A DNA stretch of 64,000 nt. Origin: Takakia lepidozioides (lineage: Eukaryota; Streptophyta; Takakiopsida; Takakiales; Takakiaceae). Location: assembly GCA_030704615.1 (NCBI GenBank), contig CM060731.1, positions 37,820,001 through 37,884,000 on the forward strand. Reading direction: 5' to 3'. The notes beneath the pieces were generated by a model that made no database searches, was not told the DNA's origin, and saw only the letters and a list, made by a program, of their open reading frames with translations. Shown piece by piece: positions 57,651-64,000 of the stretch. Every line of letters starts with the position of its first letter. Within the stretch, counting starts at the first letter, position 1. The position numbers were made by a program, and so were the translations under genes.

Positions 57651-58504
57651 CTTGGATAATTTAGACCCTTCTCAAAGCCCCAACTGGGATTTTTTTCAAA
57701 AACATTTCCAATTACTCACCAATAAACCTGAAATTGTCCTACCAGTCAAGAAGATCAACTTGCTAACCCCACACAAAAGAAAATGGAGGGGCAACAAACA
57801 AATCAGTATCAGATCAGCCTGCAATGAAAGAAAAAAATGGGTCAGAAAAAGCTGTGAGATGAGGTGACATGAGGCAAAACAGACATGATAGCTTGTGCCC
57901 TTTGTAAAGCTACCTAAAACTCGATGCCTAAGGAGAGTTGGGTAGCAACAACAAACCAAATATTCCATAGGTTATTCTCCATATAAGGTAGTTGCACGCA
58001 AATGTGACCATTTAAGCAGTACAGCCCACACAAAGGGTGCAGTAACAAAAAAAAAAATTACACAAATAGATTAGCAAATCAACAATCAATTTGTGATATA
58101 AATAGTAAGTTTCTTTGAATGAGGTGGCTAATTAATATGAATTATCAAAGTGCATGTACACATTATCCCATATCTGAGCAGTAGAGGGAGCTATGTAAAG
58201 TTGATACTTAAAAAAAATTTGTAAGTGGCATGTCTTGCAGGAGTTGTGCACCTAAACCTAACTCCATTGACCAGCTATCAGAGCCCATAAAGGCACCTCA
58301 CAGCTTGGCCCATTGAAGCAAAAGGGGTATCCTATGGTGCTGAAGCCAATTAAAGTGTCTTGACATTAATGAGGCCTGGTTAGCCCAAACAAAACTCCAA
58401 AGTGTGTCGAACAAAAATTCGTCCCCATGAAAATGTGAGCAGGCGGATATGTAGTATAAAAGCCCCCTCATGGTGTCGATCCCACCAGGTCCTTCCCTAA
58501 ACTG
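57651..58504. other. Spacer, no recognisable content
   Basis: Low-complexity A-rich tracts (for example near 58047-58060) and no coding signal. Confidence 0.4.
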
Positions 58505-60340
58505 TCATTTTGTGCTCCAAGGTGTCTCCTCGACTGACCGGCAACAACTCTCCCTATTTCGTCCTCCTGCCATTCTCGTGGTCGTCTCTCTCCATGTTGC
58601 TCCTCTTTCCCGCCATCGCCGTGAACTTTTACTCCATTGTAGGTGGTCCCACTCTTGATTGATGCGCCTATGGGGGAGAAATGACGGTGAAATGGCTACT
58701 GTCTTCACCACGTTGCTTGGCCCGGCGTTTGGCAATGGCCATTTTTTTATTGTGTTTGCACATGGCTGCAGCCCACCCGGAGAATGGGGGGACCCAAGCA
58801 CCTGGTGGAAATGAAGTGTTGTTTTTAATGGCTGCATGTAGTTTAGCCCCTGCCTCCACGTACAGGCCTTTGCTGACCAGTGCACGTCAAAGGCCTTCTT
58901 GGCCTGACGCTCCTCAGCTCGGGCATGCTTAGCCTCAGCTTGAGTTGATTTTTCCGCTGCACGTTTGGTTTTGGCCGCAAGGGCCTCCTCTTTCTTCTGC
59001 TCATGTGCTCTAATAGCCTCATCTTTTAGTCTAGCTTTTTGTTTCAGAGATGCCAAGTATAAATCTGATGTCATCATTAAATTGATTTGCTATAGTTTAT
59101 GATGGGGTCGTTGGCATTCAATCTGACCCTATTGTTGTATGTGCAGGTGCCTCTTACAGCGTAAGGAAGCGCGAGATTGAGCTTGGCCTTGGCAGGGATG
59201 GCTGGCCCACCACCAGGGACAAGTCGTTGTCGACCTCCATGGGCTCCTGACTGCCGGGCCCACTATCTCCCCTTAAACGATGACATCATTGGGCTAAACC
59301 TAGTCGTCCCCATCGTCAACCATCACAAAGTAGTGGTGCTGGTCTTCTTGTGTACCCGACACACAAGTGCCCAATACTTCTTCCACGTGAAGCTCTGAAA
59401 CCAGGTCTTCTTCCTCTGGTTGTGGAGTGGTAGGATGTATGGGGTCTATACAAGTTTGCTCTTTTGTTTGGTTTGAGAAACACTCAGATGGGCCCATATT
59501 TCCAAACATTGCTTCTGAATTGAGTGGTCAAATGTCTGCAGTCTTGAATCCCTTTTGATGTTGTGGGGGGTTAGCCGGCCCCTTCTTCAAGGCAAGTGAG
59601 ACCCATTACCGGGCTAGATCTTCCTTGAGAGCTCCTCTCTCTTTGTGAGCCATGATCCATACATCTCTGTACTTCCAGAAAGAAAGTTGTCTTGAATGGC
59701 TTGAACACAGCCACATCAAGAGGCTGGAGGGCATGGGAAGAGGGGGAAGGAAGAGTAATCACATCCAGTCCTATTGATCTAGTTTGTTTGACAACATTTA
59801 TAGTGACATGCGAGTTATAACCATCCAAGATCAGCAAAGTGTCTATTTGTGATTGAGATCTCATTGCCTATTGCCTTTGTTGATTCTAAGAAAGGTGAGA
59901 TCCATTTGTGAAATAATATTGTTGTCATCCATGCCTTCTTGTATTGCCATTGTCGCACCAGATTTGCATTTGTGAATGTAATTGCGACGAAATCTTTTAC
60001 CTTTAAAAATGTAGAAGTTGGGAATGTAACTTTGTACAACATTCATGCATGTGAGGATACTCAACCATTCGTGTTAAATCTGGCGTTATCAAATAGACAG
60101 CTCTGAAACCAACCTTGGCAAACAATACAACAACACCTCCATTTCGCCCAGCTTGGGCCCCTAATTCGTCATAATTCCAGATCCTCTCAGCCTCATAGTT
60201 ATGCTTGTTGTACATTTCTGTCAGGTTAGCATAGAATGTTTGAACATTTTCAGGGCATAGTCCCTTGGCCCTCCCAGTCTTAAGTCCTTGAGCTACTCTT
60301 AAACTTAGGTGTGGACGTCTGGACCTGAAGCATCTCACCT
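58505..60340 (-). pseudogene. Pogo/CENP-B-like (jerky-type) DDE transposase relic
   Basis: Minus-strand blocks in order. 60338-60003 carries HPHLSLRVAQGL-like DNA-binding end sequence, then RAKGLCPENVQTFYANL and IWNYDELGAQAGRNGG with the first catalytic Asp. 60064-59861 carries NFYIFKGKRFRRNYI. 59864-59571 carries LLILDGYNSHVTINVV (second Asp) and ALQPLDVAVFKPFKTTF (third Asp). 59509-59300 carries MFGNMGPSECF and an acidic tail. 59077-58505 is a Lys/Ala/Glu-rich coiled coil. The blocks are in different frames, and the N-terminal helix-turn-helix is not recognisable. This is an inactive pogo-type element; no terminal inverted repeats were located. Confidence 0.75.
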
Positions 60341-63300
60341 ACCCCTGGCAGCCAGGGATCCATTGTGTGAAAGGTGTGAGTCGTTCTTGAGTAAGTTCTA
60401 CTACCTTCAGACGGAGTTGGGTCAGTGTCAATGGGTGTCCAATATCCTACATTTTTTCAATGTACTTCACTAGTTCATCCTCCTCATTGGCATCTAGCGT
60501 TCCCTTGCTCTTGTTGTAGTAACTCCATGCACATGGTTTCATGGACTAGTTGTAGGTACTCCAAACATCCATGCCACAGATCTGATGTCGTCCCCACGAT
60601 CAACATTTGCCATGGCTCCTTAGAGCTACACATCAATCTAGTTCCCGTTTTTACATGGACATTGTCCTCTTCTTGGCCGCCGCCACCTCTTCCTAGCAGG
60701 AACTTCTTCATTACTAGTCTCCACATTGAAATCAGTTGCTATCCTCTTGTTGGATGTGTAGTTATATTGATCACCACTTCAAGTGAAAACTCTTCTGTAA
60801 ATCCATGACCGATTTGAAATTCAACATTGGGATCCTGCCCTTGGCCCCATTGATAATTCTGATCCACCTCGTCTTCACTTTGACAGTCTGCGTCCCTCAT
60901 TTACATGTTCATAATGCTCATTGTATGCACAATCAGAGTAACTTGAATGGGCTCTATTAATCTCTACTCTGTTGCTAGCCTCATCTATCTCAGTGTGTGA
61001 CAGTTATTGGAAAGCTTGGGAAGGCCTAAAATCTCGATCCATGGCTACTGTAGCAAACATACTTCCCCCCTCCGAACTGAATCCTCACAACTAAACTAGC
61101 AACTATCTTAAGTATGCACTAAACCTAAACTAATACATAAATCATCTCTAATCTACGCTCCGGGCTCATGGATAGTGCACTGCAATTAGCGAGATATGTG
61201 TATCATAGTCCTTCATATAGTTGCAGCGCGAGTTTCAAATGGGACTCCTATGAATGAGGTTGGGTGGCGCGTGAGCATGCTTATGTGAGCACAAGGGCAT
61301 ATTCCCTGAATTTTCGGGAAATTTCCGTGGAATTTCCCCAGCGAAACGAAATTGGTGAAACTAACACATAGAAAACAAGTAGCCCCTATACCTGATGAAC
61401 ATGTTACCCTATAGGCGTGGGATTTTTTCCATAACAGGCGCGAGAGTGGGCAATGAGGCGTCACCTCAAATTTAAGGTCCTCACCCATGGATAATCTCGC
61501 ACGGCGAAACTCTATACCAACTAGCCTGGAAAAAAATCACAATGTAGCCGAAGGATTGAATAGGTCATTTTAAAATCCCCACCTATTCCTTTTGGATGTG
61601 GGATTGTTGGGTGATGGGATTTCATATAGAGAGTTTCGACTCAAGCTCTACCACTAAAGGTTTCTCAATGCGAAACCCATCACTGCTTAGGTTTGTGCCC
61701 ATATCACATATCATTTCACAATGCAAAATTTGCCGCCGCCGCTATAGGTTTAGGGTTTCTGGCTACACTACTGAAGGTTTCGCCTCGCTGAATTGGCGTA
61801 GATGTACCGTACAAATGCACCAGTCCTCTATACCCGCTTATGGTTTTATTCCGTTTTGACAACATATAACTTCTATGATCGAGGTTTAAAAAACATAAAA
61901 CTCCCATGACCGTGGGTTGCGTTCACGTGAGCGTGAGCATGCACATGTTGTGCTCACATGATACCAACCCCCTTATGAATTTGAATTTGAACAGCCACCC
62001 AATACTAAATGAAAAGGAATCGTCGCAAATCTGACCAACTCGGGCCTTGATACAACGTTAAGTTAAGAACAAGCGTACACCAAATCCTCAGCTTCATTAA
62101 GATACAACCCCAATCAAAACACACATGGTATAGTATTCTGTATGCATATGGTCACATAACAAATCTACACGTAGATGAGGCTGCCATAAGTGCATCCAAT
62201 TTAGCCCACTGAATACAATGTCACCATTTAAGGGGTGTATGAATCACTTTACAGCCCAAAAATAGGGATATGTTTCAAGACCTGCTTACATTTGGGGTTG
62301 TAACAATGTATTTGTGTGAAAAATACTATGACCAGCAGGCAAGTCAATCCCATTAATTTAATATATTAGTTTTGATTTATAATATCTTTAAATATCCCTG
62401 AAATTAAAAATGAAATAGGAAGAGACCGTGGTCGTCGCAACTTCGGCTTGAGTGTTAGAAAGGCCATAGTTCCGTTATGATTTCCAATGAGTTTTATAAA
62501 TTCTGTAAGTTAACATGATGTTTTGTTTAGCTATAAAATATCTACATGCGAGCCCTGCCTTGACATAGTTATGAATTGGTTGTGAAATGATTGACATAAT
62601 CCGAGAGTTTAAATGTCAGGGAAATTGGTTTGTGGTCGGTCCAATATGCTTTTTTTTCTAGACAAATAATGTTATGTATGTGCATTAATCCATACTAGTG
62701 TGGCCTCTGCTGTTGAGCACATAATGTACTGTCATAGAAGGTCCATATTAAAATCTCCTATAAAAATTGTTGGGCGAAATTTTGCTGCTTTATCGTATAA
62801 AAAATGTAATACATCTACAATTTTATGAAGGGAAAGTAAAAGAGATTTGCTTGAGTTATCTCTAGCTACTACTCTAAGATTCTTACTTGAATAACTGCTA
62901 ATTGAGCAGAATTAGCTAAGATAAATATAATGTAATTAGATGCTCAACTTAATTATCTTAATGTGACTATTTTGGTACTTTGACGTGAGTCATTGCTAAT
63001 TAAAACTAACTTAAGCTAATTGAGCAAAATTAGCTCAAATAAAAACTTTGCATAATCTCTCATCGAACAATTAGACACAATGAGGATCATTTGAATTCAG
63101 ATCATTAAATATTAAATGACATATTGCCAAAATATTAATGAACACATCTCATTTTTTATTAAGATAATAACCATATTGAAAAACTAAAATTTTAGAGTAC
63201 ATTGATTAGGTTATCTATAATTTTTTTTGAGAAACTAACACAATGTTTATGGTTCGTTATTAAAACCACAGTTTATGTATAAATATATTATTAAAATATT

Positions 63301-64000
63301 AAAATGATACTCTATCAGACAAACCGCAGCTCAAAACTTAATAAATAAATTTAACATGTAATCATTGATGAGCTGATGAAGCCTTTGCTTTGTCACTTTG
63401 GCAAAATACCCAGTGACCTTTGCTGATGGCTGATGGATTATGGCCACAACATTGCAAGCAATGCGACATCCCTCAGCTCAGGCAACGAAGCGAAAATAAC
63501 TTCCTTTCGCATACGTTCAAAATGGATGTGACAATGGATGACAATCATCCAACAAAAACGTTGGTCCCATGACAAGCGGGAGAAACCAATTGCGTAGTCT
63601 CTGCCTGAGGGCAGGGCCAATAATTTGTTCTAAATAACAATAACTTGAATATCTTTTCCTAGCTAGGATGAATCTAGGTAGGTCTGTAGCTTGACTTGCA
63701 GGGTAATGAAACTTGCAGTGAGTGTGTTTTCAATGTGTACCCAGGCAGGTAAGGGTTAGTATGGAACCGGAAACTTGTGAATCAAGGAGAGCAATGAACT
63801 CCTTTACACCGTGCACAAAACAAACCAGTGTTGGGCAGATATAGAGTCATCTGGATATGAACCAGCGTTTTTTTTGCTGGCGAATTTTCGCCAAATTTCG
63901 ACCTCAGAAAATAAAACGGAATATTCTGTCGCAAATTCCCTGGTTTTCCATGGATGAAATCGCCAAATTTCTCCAAATGAAAAATAAATTATGGATGAAT
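60341..64000. other. AT-rich non-coding DNA with scattered repeats
   Basis: 60341-61100 may hold the eroded N-terminal part of the pogo element on the minus strand. 61200-61990 has TGTGAGCACAA and GAGCATGC words near both ends in partly inverted arrangement, too weak to call an element. 62300-63400 is strongly AT-rich. ACCAGTGTTGGGCAGATATA at about 63826 starts another copy of the dispersed repeat seen at 52104 and 56940. No gene recognised. Confidence 0.4.

Noticed and set aside
61222-61985. Possible inverted-repeat element with TGTGAGCACAA near both ends
   Set aside because: The arms align only in short patches, and no target duplication was found.
1-64000. Horizontal transfer or an organised defence-type gene cluster
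   Set aside because: All intact genes are standard plant families with spliceosomal introns. The remaining coding sequence is transposable-element derived, and no clustered accessory system is visible.

Overview
The window is nuclear DNA of a green plant. Genes are split by canonical GT-AG introns, and the conserved ones have closest counterparts in land plants: an AMT2-type ammonium transporter, a WIN2-like PP2C phosphatase, a plant secretory phospholipase A2, an APUM24/Puf6-type nucleolar PUF protein and a chloroplast-type PPR protein. A single-exon gene resembling the axonemal protein DRC8/EFCAB2 suggests a lineage with flagellate sperm (bryophyte, lycophyte, fern or charophyte) and argues against a flowering plant. 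I cannot name the species.

Layout. 1-46.5 kb is gene-rich. In order it holds: the 3' end of an unrecognised gene (+, 3-887); a DRC8-like gene (+, 3379-4125); a 9-exon PPR gene with an unusual repeat-filled first exon (+, 5640-12148); an AMT2 gene (-, 18310-15774); an 8-exon PP2C gene (+, 20536-26069) head-to-head with AMT2; a 3.5-kb block of retrotransposon relics (28.0-34.0 kb); a 4-exon sPLA2 gene (+, 35139-37110); and an 18-exon PUF gene (+, 37968-46466). Exons were joined by hand using splice sites, reading-frame phase and remembered family sequence. Every junction given keeps frame, but no transcript data were available.

46.6-64 kb is almost entirely mobile-element debris. A young LINE with an open 875-codon frame and a 12-bp target-site duplication is nested in an older LINE. 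After it come a degenerate PPR (E-motif) relic, a hAT-like transposase relic followed by an unexplained 304-codon open frame, a pogo/CENP-B-like DDE transposase relic, and AT-rich DNA with dispersed short repeats.

The genes do not form a pathway; they are ordinary independent plant loci. The most interesting features are structural. One is a tandem duplication inside the PUF gene that creates a decoy exon with an early stop. Another is a 55-bp fragment of the young LINE family inserted in the first PPR intron with its own 16-bp target duplication. Others are the 8-9 tandem 38-43-residue repeats of the PPR protein, an open frame of unknown function beside the hAT relic, and a strong two-tier palindrome between the PPR and AMT2 genes. 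I saw no CRISPR array, rRNA or operon-like structure; tRNA genes were not scanned systematically.
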